NCBI RefSeq assembly: GCF_023898315.1
Contig: NC_064614.1
Coordinates: 377,207,348 to 377,271,347, forward strand
Source of the DNA: Schistocerca nitens
Taxonomy: Eukaryota > Arthropoda > Insecta > Orthoptera > Acrididae
DNA length: 64,000 nt
Direction of reading: 5' to 3'
Every line of letters begins with the position of its first letter. Within the stretch, counting starts at the first letter, position 1. The notes under the pieces were generated by a model. That model had not been told where the DNA came from, searched no databases, and worked only from the letters and a program-made list of their open reading frames with translations. Shown here in pieces: positions 11,869 through 22,416 of the stretch. Made by a program: the position numbers and the translations under genes.

Positions 11869-13897
11869 TGTCGTGTATGAGGTTTGTAACGGTAAAAGAT
11901 GAATTTGACGGACATTAAAGGATTATCCAGTAACTAAGGAAAAGAAATAGAAAATAGCTACTTTAACATCATATAGTGCTTAAAGCATTGTAAACTGTAT
12001 AATGAATGGCGCTTTTGTAACAATGTTGCTGCCATTCGCCCCAGTTTTCTTCGCACATGGAATGAGGAAAAATTCACTGACTGTGTTCCTGAATGCCTAC
12101 ACTAATGTCTCTGAATGTATTTACATGATTATTTCTAGAGCTTTACGATACATTAAGCAGAAAATTTTTCAGGTACGATTTCACAAGCGTAAATCACCTT
12201 TCTTCCAAAAGTTCCCAATTTAATTCTTTGAGCTTCTTTGTTAGACCTTCTCATGGGCTACACTGTTACGCCAATTTGATAATGAGTCTTGCTACTATTT
12301 TTGTTGAATCCTTATCACTATTTACCCTGTTTATCCGTTTACTGAGATCAACACGACTTCAAAATGAAACAAAAGGTACACATGTAACGAATTATGACTA
12401 ATATGATCAAATTAAAAGCATAGAAAACACTCTGTCTAAAGCTGCAGTGCTTGCAGCGATAACGCGATCCATTTATAACTGTTTCATTATGGACCAGTTC
12501 AAAGCCGTGGAATAACTAGATGCGCTCCGTCTAGTAGTCGAACGCAAGAAAGAAACTTTCTTCACTCTATGGAAAAATAGGTGTAATGAACTACTACACA
12601 ACACAGTCCAGGTCGAATCTCTTTGTTTCCCCGTTCGCACGTCTCCAACGCCTCCTCTTTAAAACCCCTAACCAGTTCCCTTCACATTTTCTTCTTCTTC
12701 TTCTTCTTGTTCTTCTTATTTTTTTCTTCCTCTTCTTTCCCCTTCTCGTTCATCCTCCACAGTCCCCTTTTTGCTCCGCCCAAACCCCATTTATTCCGCC
12801 TGTTAAGAATATCGGCCCCATGTAAACGACGCCAAATGTGTCTAGCTCAAAACTGTTTTCAACGATGTGGAACAACTGTCGATGACAAATCAGCGACAGG
12901 CTGCAACGGCTCAGTTAATACTGCTCTTCGCACAGAAATGCCCACTCACCTTTCGGTGACCTCACTCTGCAGTTTGAAGACACGCCTGACCGTTGAAAAC
13001 AAGTAACGTTTTTCTACAGAAATTGCTGTAGTAGAACCAGTTTAGCTGAGCTATTGAAGGATAGATAGTTTACGAGTGAAAACTTCAGTATATTGTTATG
13101 TACTGGCTGTAAAAACACAGCAAAGGCCGCACTAATCATAAATTACATTTCGACATTTACGTGCAATCAGTTATTCATCATAGCCAATTTACAGTAACTA
13201 ACCGAATCAGTTACCAAAACGATTGCAAAACGGATTTTCTGTGACAATGCTCGCTGAAATACTACACAACCTGATCCCTTTGAACGTTCAGCTCTCGGTT
13301 CCGGGTTGCACAGTACGCCATGAGGATTTTAGTTACTTAAAAAGTCAAAGCTTACATACATGATCCGGAATTTAGAGTATTCGTTTTTGTCATTAGTTCG
13401 CGGTGACTTTGCGGACCTCCACGGTCAAGTCCAATTCATGATGTCACAGTATTATTACATTTACTCAGACCTCATTACGCACGCGTCTGAACATATTGAA
13501 GACTGAGCTCCGAACTCCCTTTAGACTTCACAATGCAATTCTTTAGCCCACAAAACACATGCGAAAGCACTGTCCTCTGATTGGCTGATACACGTTATGG
13601 CCAATCCGAAATTAGTATTAAACCTTGGAATCGTGCGTCTTTTACACTAGACCAGTCAAAACCTAATAGCCATTATGAACAATTTATTAAATGAACAAAT
13701 TTATAAAACCCACAAATACAAAAATATCTCCCTGTTTAAATAACTGAATAATCGTAAAATGCTTCCCGTTTTCCTAGTACCATAAACTGGCTGTTTACAC
13801 TTTACAAATGTCCCTTGAGTACGATTCATTTTCTCTGTACAGCCACAGTTGTCACGGTAACGCGTACTCAGTTAGAGACGGCAGTATTCATTTACCT
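11869..13897. other. Unassigned stretch with pyrimidine tract
   Basis: No gene or element recognised. A CTT/T-rich tract at about 12686-12745 creates Phe/Leu-rich frames (12586-12825 and 12623-13006) that I treat as low complexity. Confidence 0.45.
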
Positions 13898-14380
13898 TGC
13901 CCGCCCCGTGCGGTTCAACGCAATGCTTTCCGGGTGTGAAGGCGTGCCAGTCCCCGGCACGAATCCGCCCGGTCTATTAGTGTCGAGGTCCGGTGTGCCG
14001 GCCAGTCTGTGGATGGTTTTTAAGGCTGTTTTCTATCTGTCTCGGTGAATGCGGGATGGTTCCCCTTATTCCGCCTCAGTTACACTATGTCGGCAATTGC
14101 GGCGGAAACACTTTTTCCAAGTACGCGTACTCCATCATTACTCTAACACACAAACGTTGGGGTTACACTCATCTGGTGTGAGACGATCCCGGGGGGGGGG
14201 GGGGGGAGGGGGGGGTCCACTGGGGGCCGTACCGCACAGTAAACCTGGTTTCGGGTGTGAGGCGGGGGTGGGGTGAGTGGACTGTTGTGGGGTTGTGAAC
14301 CACTAAGGGCTACGGCGGGGACGAAGCCTCTCCATCGTTTCTAGGTCCCCGGTTCCATACAATACAAAGCAATACAATAC
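13898..14380 (+). repeat. Retroposon with (ACAAT)n-type tail
   Basis: A GC-rich body with GGTGTGCCGGCCAGTCTGTGG, CCCCTTATTCCGCCTCAG and TGTGAGACGATCCC ends in ATACAATACAAAGCAATACAATACAT (14356-14381). From memory this body plus short-repeat tail is a common grasshopper retroposon. A G-rich run (14191-14216) lies inside. I could not define a clear target-site duplication. Confidence 0.55.
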
Positions 14381-15838
14381 ATTTATATTATTACCTAGGA
14401 TCCACAACTTCATTTACACTAATAATTAAACAAATTAAGTTAACAATAGTTAACGAAAGTCGTAACAGTCACAATTGATCCAGTTTTGTTTCTAACATAT
14501 ACTGTTTGAACTACGTATGGTTTCGTAGTCCGTAAGATGCTGACACCTTTCGGTCACGTGACAAAAAATAAAAACACCTACAGCCGTCCTTATGATTTTA
14601 TCTTATTTTGTCGCTACCAGTTTCGACGCTTCATTGCGTCATATTCAGGCTGTTCTGATGCGGTACAGGTTGATACGATCCCCACGTACAACCCATCAGC
14701 TGCCGGCATTACTGGATTCGCAGATAATGTGTCAGCACTCCAACCATCAATCGCCAACTGAGTTGCTAAAACGATGGACATGCAAAAACCTTTCGGTCAC
14801 AGTTGTAACCACCTGCAGCTATCTACTGGATCGGATCGCACATCTGTCGTGTTAGAACCATGACCAAGGCTGTGGTCACAGTGGCACTGATATCGCTGGA
14901 GTCCGCCAACGACCGACATAGGCCGATCTTTCCAAATCAGTACCCCACTATGTGCGCGGTCTCACTGTAGCCAATCCCATCACCCGAACGTACAGATTTC
15001 TGACAACAATCGGTGAAATTCAGATCAGTTTGTTTTCCTTCGTCAAATCGACCGACGTTCTCACCCACGAAATATGGAGTGTCAGAAACTGATAAATTTA
15101 GTCGAAGAAAAAGGGAGTCGGGGGTATCCTGCGAAAGAAAGTATCATAATAGCCATATAGTTCGGAAAGTATGGACTTAAATCGCAGGTTAATTGTAAAC
15201 CACAAGTAGGATTATAACTTCAAAAAATAATTTTACTCAAGTGAGAAAGGTGGCGTATCTTATGCTTGTAGTTATTGCAGTGGATCTGTTTCGGGTTGTG
15301 GTAGGTTGTCATTAGCTGCCTAAAAAGTATTATTTACTGCTTACTGGAATTTTAATTCCAGTAGGGTGGTGATTCTTTCATGTGAAGTGGTTTGAAAATG
15401 TGGTGTACGGAATGTACTTCCAGTTTCTGGGGCTTTAGGTGTTCAGAGTATCTTATGCTAAACCTTATGTTCGTCTTTCACACACATGATGTTTGACAAT
15501 CATTGATTGTTAATTGACATATGTCTGTACAACTTTAAATAAATAAAGCGATACAATGTTGGTAACTTGCCTTTCAAGATCATCACAAGTTGTATGGAGT
15601 ACATAACAGAACGGTTCTCCCTTTATCTCATGTATTCTTAAAACACGTCTGGCTTTTCTGACAACTGAGGACAGAGTGTGAAGTACTTTCCTGTTATTTT
15701 CAAGACAGATATAGCTCATTCATATGCATTCGGCGTCTTTTTAATAACAAGAGCCGCAATAGAGCACTGTCTACAGGGACAGAGGAGTCGTGGTATGCTT
15801 CTCATCCTAAGAGGTTAAGATCGAACCTACTTTATACA
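14381..15838. other. Unassigned, with a possible ancient repeat at 14530-15060
   Basis: The stretch near 14610-14655 (TCGCTACCAGTTTCGACGCTTCATTGCGTCATATTCAGG) resembles a motif I associate with arthropod dispersed repeats, but I cannot assign a family. Nothing else is recognised. Confidence 0.35.
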
Positions 15839-17264
15839 TACACTCCTGGAAATTGAAATAAGAACACCGTGAATTCATTGTCCCAGGAAGGGGAAACTTT
15901 ATTGACACATTCCTGGGGTCAGATACATCACATGATCACACTGACAGAACCACAGGCACATAGACACAGGCAACAGAGCATGCACAATGTCGGCACTAGT
16001 ACAGTGTATATCCACCTTTCGCAGCAATGCAGGCTGCTATTCTCCCATGGAGACGATCGTAGAGATGCTGGATGTAGTCCTGTGGAACGGCTTGCCATGC
16101 CATTTCCACCTGGCGCCTCAGTTGGACCAGCGTTCGTGCTGGACGTGCAGACCGCGTGAGACGACGCTTCATCCAGTCCCAAACATGCTCAATGGGGGAC
16201 AGATCCGGAGGTCTTGCTGGCCAGGGTAGTTGACTTACACCTTCTAGAGCACGTTGGGTGGCACGGGATACATGCGGACGTGCATTGTCCTGTTGGAACA
16301 GCAAGTTCCCTTGCCGGTCTAGGAATGGTAGAACGATGGGTTCGATGACGGTTTGGATGTACCGTGCACTATTCAGTGTCCCCTCGACGATCACCTGTGG
16401 TGTACGGCCAGTGTAGGAGATCGCTCCCCACACCATGATGCCGGGTGTTGGCCCTGTGTGCCTCGGTCGTATGCAGTCCTGATTGTGGCGCTCACCTGCA
16501 CGGCGCCAAACACGCATACGACCATCATTGGCACCAAGGCAGAAGCGACTCTCATCGCTGAAGACGACACGTCTCCATTCGTCCCTCCATTCACGCCTGT
16601 CGCGACACCACTGGAGGCGGGCTGCACGATGTTGGGGCGTGAGCGGAAGACGTCCTAACGGTGTGCGGGACCGTAGCCCAGCTTCATAGAGACGGTTGCG
16701 AATGGTCCTCGCCGATACCCCAGGAGCAACAGTGTCCCTAATTTGCTGGGAAGTGGCGGTGCGGTCCCCTACGGCACTGCGTAGGATCCTACGGTCTTGG
16801 CGTGCATCCGTGCGTCGCTGCGGTCCGGTCCCAGGTCGACGGGCACGTGCACCTTCCGCCGACCACTGGCGACAACATCGATGTACTGTGGAGACCTCAC
16901 GCCCCACGTGTTGAGCAATTCGGCGGTACGTCCACCCGGCCTCCCGCATGCCCACTATACGCCCTCGCTCAAAGTCCGTCAACTGCACATACGGTTCATG
17001 TCCACGCTGTCGCGGCATGCTACCAGTGTTAAAGACTGCGATGGAGCTCCGTATGCCACGGCAAACTGGCTGACACTGACGGCGGCGGTGCACAAATGCT
17101 GCGCAGCTAGCGCCATTCGACGGCCAACACCGCGGTTCCTGGTGTGTCCGCTGTGCCATGCGTGTGATCATTGCTTGTACAGCCCTCTCGCAGTGTCCGG
17201 AGCAAGTATGGTGGGTCTGACACACCGGTGTCAATGTGTTCTTTTTTCCATTTCCAGGAGTGTA
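15839..17264 (-). mobile_element. Complete Tc1-type transposon
   Basis: The element is bounded by TA (15839-15840 and 17263-17264). The termini read CACTCCTGGAAATTGAAATA on the left and its inverse with a few mismatches on the right, over about 26 bp. The only gene is an intact minus-strand transposase. An open frame, matching ends and the TA target together suggest a fairly recent copy. Confidence 0.93.
15996..17018 (-). CDS. Tc1-like transposase, intact, DD32E-type spacing
   Basis: This is a DDE-family transposase expected to act in the nucleus, binding the element's TIRs and cutting and joining DNA at TA. I start it at the Met at 17018 (340 codons), which begins MPRQRGHEPYVQLTDFERGR, the usual entry to the helix-turn-helix. 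The frame stays open to 17234 (412 codons), but the extra 72 residues look unlike a transposase. A helix-turn-helix with WTYRRIAQHVGRE is followed by the catalytic motifs VFSDESRF, QQDNARPH and SPIEHVWD. I count 32 residues between the second D and the E, not the classical 34. The end is KGGYTLY. No frameshift or stop is seen. The neighbouring Tc1 at 22417-23801 keeps 34. Confidence 0.92.
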   Translation of the reverse strand: MPRQRGHEPYVQLTDFERGRIVGMREAGWTYRRIAQHVGREVSTVHRCCRQWSAEGARARRPGTGPQRRTDARQDRRILRSAVGDRTATSQQIRDTVAPGVSARTIRNRLYEAGLRSRTPLGRLPLTPQHRAARLQWCRDRREWRDEWRRVVFSDESRFCLGANDGRMRVWRRAGERHNQDCIRPRHTGPTPGIMVWGAISYTGRTPQVIVEGTLNSARYIQTVIEPIVLPFLDRQGNLLFQQDNARPHVSRATQRALEGVSQLPWPARPPDLSPIEHVWDWMKRRLTRSARPARTLVQLRRQVEMAWQAVPQDYIQHLYDRLHGRIAACIAAKGGYTLY

Positions 17265-17564
17265 GAAGAGATCCTAATCTAAATTAATCGAATCTAACCT
17301 AACCACTCTGACCCCGCCAAAAACTGACGAAGAATATCGGACGCAGTGTGAACACACTGTCGAGCGATGTTATCGGACTATCTCTCGCGAAGGCGTCTGA
17401 CGACCGTTGTTAGTGACACTTTGAACGCAGCCATAAAGGCTGTCTGCTCGCTACTGTCCGACGTACATAGGCGCGATGCAAGGCGATACGCACCAAGGCG
17501 ATACCGAAAGAATGATAACTTTGAGCGTTGACAGCCTGTCACTGGAAACGGGTACGCTATATCA
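17265..17564. other. Unassigned
   Basis: No gene or repeat recognised in this 300-bp spacer between the Tc1 element and the LINE fragment. Confidence 0.4.
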
Positions 17565-18720
17565 TATCAGGACTCCACTAAGAGGTACTTTCGCCTGTTC
17601 ACGGTTAACTTGGGTTGCCAGCTAATCGATGCCTCCCGCCCTGTCATGAAAAGAGAATACAGTAGACATCCCACCAAAGCCATCTCAGTTACCTCCTGAT
17701 GTAACCAATCGCTCCGCAAGATGAACCCCTCGAAAACCCAGGCAATAATTATAAGACGCACCACTTGCACCTTCCGTCTCTACGACTAGTAATCACCATT
17801 TATGACCATCCTATTCTGCTAACTAACACACTAAAATACCTGTGACTTAGCTTCAACTGGCAACTAACATGGAAACCTCACCTACTAACCAACCAACAGA
17901 AAGCCCACGATAGACTAAAACTTCAAACTGGCTGCATTTGGGGACTACACCCCTCAACTGTCCTTCACATGTGAAAATCCATGATCCACTCCACCCTTTA
18001 CCATGCAAATGGTGCATGGATATCCACCCCTCCTAAGTTCTTTGAGTCCCTCCAGATCCTCGAACGCCATGCACTCCCCTCGCCTTCAACATTCGTTTAC
18101 CTTCACCTACAAGGTTCATTTACCAACCCCCATCTCCTCACTCACATTGGGCACCTCCGAACAATCTACACCATTCACCAACTCGACTCCTATGATCCTA
18201 TCATTTCCCTTCTACTTTTCAATCTTCATATATTGCCGTGTCCTTACCATTCCATTCCATCAACCCTTCTCCTAAACACACTCCACCTACTATCTCAAAG
18301 AAACATCAACCACGTCCCGCTCGCAGATCATGAATTCAGCCCCGACATTTACCCATCCTACCAGCTATAAGTCAGTCCCACCCATTCCACTTCATCAGGG
18401 CTTCCTCTCCCTCCCCTACCCACATTTCCTTGCCCCACTTTTATCTCTCCCCATCTGCCTTTCTTTCCCCACTCCCTTTTCCCAACAATTAGTAGTGTCA
18501 CCAGTTCCCCTTCCGCTCCACCCATTCTTCTGTCCCAGCAGCCACTCTTACCTCATCGCTGCTGTGCACCAGCCCTCCATCTTTACACTGCCACATTCCT
18601 ATCTTCCTCATCAGTTAACATTTGCCCCTTCAACAACAGATTCCCTATCCCGTGGAAGGTCCTTTCGGTTCTTAATGACAGAAAAGCGATTCTTTTACAT
18701 ATCAGTGTTTTAGCATCAAG
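17565..18720 (+). mobile_element. LINE fragment (Jockey-like), end of RT and downstream region
   Basis: Plus-strand pieces in shifting frames read NPSKTQAIII (near 17725) and ILERHALPSP (near 18055), followed by C-rich coding-like sequence. These fit the section after the reverse-transcriptase fingers and palm in Jockey or I-type non-LTR retrotransposons. Several stops and frameshifts break it. The strong C bias of the plus strand (17870-18560) is distinctive and fits such LINEs. The ends are not defined. Confidence 0.6.
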
Positions 18721-18767
18721 CTGTAAATAATTTTAAATGTGCGCTTATTGTGTTTCGTTTTGCCTTT

Positions 18768-19815
18768 AATTGTTGTTGCTGTGGTCTTCAGTGCAAAGAA
18801 TGGTTTGATACAGCTCTCCATACTACTTTATCCTGCGTGAGCTTCTTCATATCCGAATAGCTACTGCAACCTGCACTCTTTTGAATCTGCTGAAAGTATT
18901 TATCTCCGTCTCACTCTACGATTTTTACCCCCCCCCCCCCATACTTGTCTCCAATACTAAATTCGTGACCGCCTTTATTATGTTTCCGAATGTGTCCTAT
19001 CAACCGATCCCTACTTTTGGTCAATCTGTGGCATACATTTCTTGTCTTCCCACGTGTACTAACACCTCATTACTTACAGGGTCTACCCATCTAATCTTCA
19101 ATATTCCTCTGTAGCAGCACGTTTCAAAAGTTTCTATTCTCTTTTTGTCTAAACTGTTTACCGTCCGTGTTTAACACCCATATGCGGCTAGACTGCAGAC
19201 AAATACTTTCAGAAGACTTTCTAATACTTAAATCTATATTAGATATTAACAAATTTCTCTTCTTCAGAAATGCTTTTATTGCCATTGCCAGTCTACATTT
19301 TATATCCTCTCTATTTCGCCCATCATCAGTTCTTTTGCTGTCCAAAGAGCAATACTCATATACTATTTTAAGTTTCTCGATTCCTAACCTAATTCCTTTA
19401 CCATTATCTGATTTAATTCGACTACATTACATTATCCCTCTTTTGATTCTGTCGATTTTCATCTCACATCTTCCTTTCAAGACAATGTTCACTCCGTTCA
19501 ATTGCTCTTCCAAGTCCTTTGTTGCGTCTGACAGAATTACGATTCATCAACAAGCCTCAATTTTTTTTTTTCTTTTCGCTGAACTTTAATTCCTATACAA
19601 AACTTTTCTTTGGTTTCCTTTCCTGCTTGTTCAATGTACAGATTGAATAACATCTGGGAGAGGCTACAACCCTGTCTCACTCCCTTATCAACCTCTCCTT
19701 ATGCACGTCAACTCTTAGATCTGCCTTCTTGTTTCTTTAAAAGTTGTAAATAGCATTCCGCTCCTTGAATTTTACCCCTGCTATCATCAGAATTTCAAAG
19801 GAAATACTCCTGTGT
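18768..19815 (-). mobile_element. LINE fragment, RT domain to 3' end
   Basis: On the minus strand, VRQGCSLSQMLFNLYIEQAG (about 19690-19628) is a classic non-LTR reverse-transcriptase block. The region of the catalytic FADD is damaged. The other end reads ...SDMKKLTQDKVVWRAVSNHS then a stop and CTGAAGACCACAACAAC (about 18770-18860). This is the same terminus as the copy at 28213-28613, so it is the element's true 3' end. Frames are broken by stops and indels. A 14-base C run lies at about 18928-18941. Confidence 0.75.
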
Positions 19816-20149
19816 ACCTTTCATTATTACTATAATTAAATACCAGTGCAAGATATTGTACGTCTCTTACATCTAAAAACTTTCATTTCTCTTCCTCAGG
19901 ATGTTTTATATTCAACGTAAATATCTCTCCTGTTTGTTTCGTGCTTCTTTTCTATGCAAGTAATATTTTACTGTTAGTTCGCTGAAGAGCGGGTTGCCTG
20001 TACCGCTGACAGCCCTCCACCCCCCTCCCCCGGCCACATGGGTCTTGGGTGTATAAAATAAGAATGAAGAAAGAAAAGCAGGTTAATAGCACAGTGTAGG
20101 TGTTGGTACGTCAGCTCCGTGGAACGTGTATAGAGGGCCGCCTGCTTTG
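19816..20149. other. Unassigned
   Basis: No gene recognised. A short C-rich patch lies at 20008-20035. Confidence 0.4.
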
Positions 20150-20560
20150 ATCAGAGCGCAGTCCTCAGGAGAACGCGCGGCAAATTAAATGGCTGTGTGT
20201 GCAGCGGGGCGCGCTATTAATGAGTGCAGAGGACGCGGCGCGCGTGGCGCCGGAGTGCCCTTCCGTGTCGCGACCCTCGCCGGACCCACCTGTCGCCGCC
20301 GCCTCCGCCTCCGCCGCCGCCACCGTCCCACTCTCGCCTAATGGGCTCTGCCACGAGCGCTGCCGCGCCATCTTCCCAGCTCGCCTTTTAGTCGCGCGGG
20401 TAAATGCGCGCCTCTGTTGTCCGATATCTTTCTGCATTACCGGAGAAGGAGTCAGAAAGCAGGAAAAAAGCATCGCCACACTAGCTCGTCCGACGCCTTT
20501 TGTTTGCACGTGGCTGCAAAAGGTCGGCAGTTCCAAGCACTCCGTTCCGCACGCTACTTG
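20150..20560. promoter_or_regulatory. CpG-rich patch, possible promoter or CpG island
   Basis: About 400 bp is markedly GC- and CpG-rich compared with its AT-rich surroundings, with GCGCGC-type words, a GCC/CCG triplet run (20286-20325) and GGGGCGCGCTATTAATGAG (20207 onward). Frames are open on both strands (123 codons minus, 120 plus), as expected in GC-rich DNA. I recognise no protein. It may be a host promoter or first exon, or a chance GC-rich repeat. Confidence 0.3.
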
Positions 20561-20817
20561 ACAGTAAGCATCACTGCGTTTGAGTAATATACGAAAAAAT
20601 TAGTAAATGCGGGGTTCTTCAAAACGGCGTAGCCGATTTCAAGAGCGTACCTCTGACAAACTACAAAACACGGAAACACCTATGAACACTACTAGACAGA
20701 TAAAAAGGGAAGTTTTCAACAGTCGGCGTGGAAGTTCAGTTCTTCTTATGCTCGGTTGGTGTAGTGGTGCATCAGACTGTTTCTAGCGCATCACAGCATT
20801 TGTTTCCATTTATGTAC

Positions 20818-21115
20818 TGAACTTTCGATAAAGATAAAAGCTGAAGTAATGAAGCAAAATTTATGGAAAAGCCTGAACTTAAACCCAGGTCTTCTATTTG
20901 CTAGAGAGATGTGCTAACCACTAAAGCACCGTGCCATTGTGGCTCAGACAGCTGCAAGGACTACTCTAGTCCGGCGCCCTCCCTCAGGCAAACCTCAAAT
21001 CATGCATTCACCTTGGTTTCCCCCTTCTTAAATCATCAGTATTGCCAACACTTTCCGACACTGGAATGGGGAAATCTTGCTTGCGGTACAGGTACAGTCA
21101 AACGAAAAAACTGGG
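20818..21115 (-). repeat. Degenerate tRNA-derived SINE (family D)
   Basis: The minus strand contains GGCACGGTGCTTTAGTGGTTAGCACATC and a box B-like GGGTTTAAGTTCAGG (about 20936-20878), followed by GCTTTTATCTTTATCG. This is a tRNA-like head with tail, differing from the other families here. Confidence 0.55.
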
Positions 21116-21174
21116 AATACTATAGTTTCTTCTTACTGTCGGCATCTTGCGTGACACGTTGCTTATGAGCCTAG

Positions 21175-22410
21175 TAGTCCTCATCCTAACTGGAGACACT
21201 GTTGAATGAACTTAGGCAAACTCCTTACAAAACCATCCAAATAAGGCTGTCGGATATTGTCCCACTCCACCACAGCGGCCTCCATGATGCTGTTTGAGGT
21301 CTGTGGAGGGACAGGACGATTGCAGACCGCTCCTTTTAGCATGACCCAAGCATTCTAAACACAGCTGAGATGTGGGGAACATGGTAGCCATTGTTTTCGA
21401 CGGTTTCTATGCTACACTAGGAAGGGGTTCACACGCCGGCCGCTGTGGCGTAGCGGTTCTATGCTCTTCAGTCTGGAACCGCGCAACGGCTGCCGTCGCA
21501 GGTTCGAATCCTGCCTCGGGCATGGATGTGTGTGATGCCCTTAGGTTAGTTAGATTTAAGTAGTTCTAAGTTCTAGGGGACTAATGACCTCAAATGTTAA
21601 GTCCCATAGTGCTCAGAGCCATTTAAACCATTTGAAGGTGTTCACGAAATCGTGAAGATGGTGACAAGACGGGGAGGGGCTGCATTGTCGTCCATCAGCG
21701 TGAATCCCGCTCCAGTATCTTCGCTAAATGGAACTAAAATACGAGCTAGGATGTTGTCCCAATACTTCACACCATTCATCCTCCAACGTATACAGACAAG
21801 GTGTGCCCTGCGGCCATACATGATTCCACACAGAAACATGATTGAACTGCCTTATATTCGTATCAGAAGGGTGTCAGTGTACCGCACAGTTAGGTGCAAA
21901 TGTTGTCGTCATTGCCTCGACACTTGAGTATGCATTTTCAGCTTGGGTATCGATACGGATTTAATTAGAAATGATCGTTGTCTCCCACAGCTGCCTAATC
22001 CACAAAGAGCGACTTAGTGCTCATGCGACAAGATCCCCTCTCCGAACCCGAATAAGAGAAGCACTCTTGAGAGGTCCCATGGTACGTAATTTCTGCTCAT
22101 GGAGCCTATTTCGTATCGTTTACTGTTTCCAAATACAACCGTAGACGTGTAGCATTGTGTTGACGGTTTCCGCTTGTTGTTATACACAAATGTCGGTGCT
22201 CCACACCTGCTCTTTTTCCTCAGTGATCACTCCTGTGACGATCCTGAACTGATCCAGTCGCTAAAAACTTGTTACAAATTCTACAAATACCACTTTGACT
22301 CACAGTTACATTAGATGACACTCCCATTTATCTCGTTCCCTGCTCCCTTATAATGACTATAAGGAGCCTCTGATAGTGCGTTATTGCTGTCCGAATCATA
22401 CTGAGTCGAA
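21175..22410 (-). mobile_element. Degenerate Tc1-like element split by a SINE
   Basis: On the minus strand, the piece 21839-21642 contains GIMYGRR and the second catalytic block GFTLMDDNAAP. The piece 21410-21175 contains the C-terminal part with NRPVPPQTSNSIMEA, EWDNIRQPYLDGFVRSLP. A SINE (21433-21633) separates them. The N-terminal half (21850-22400) is recognisable only by position and is full of stops. The right end nearly abuts the next Tc1 element at 22417. Confidence 0.75.
21433..21633 (+). repeat. tRNA-derived SINE, full length (family A)
   Basis: It starts GCCGGCCGCTGTGGCGTAGCG and contains GGTTCGAATCC. The flanks gaaggggttcac (21421-21432) and gaaggtgttcac (21634-21645) match at 11 of 12 bases. 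It inserted into the Tc1-like transposase remnant. Confidence 0.9.
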
Positions 22411-22416
22411 ATACAG

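Noticed and set aside
17018-17282. 161-codon plus-strand frame over the Tc1 element (16797-17282)
   Set aside because: It is antisense to an intact transposase gene in GC-rich sequence, so it is a shadow frame.
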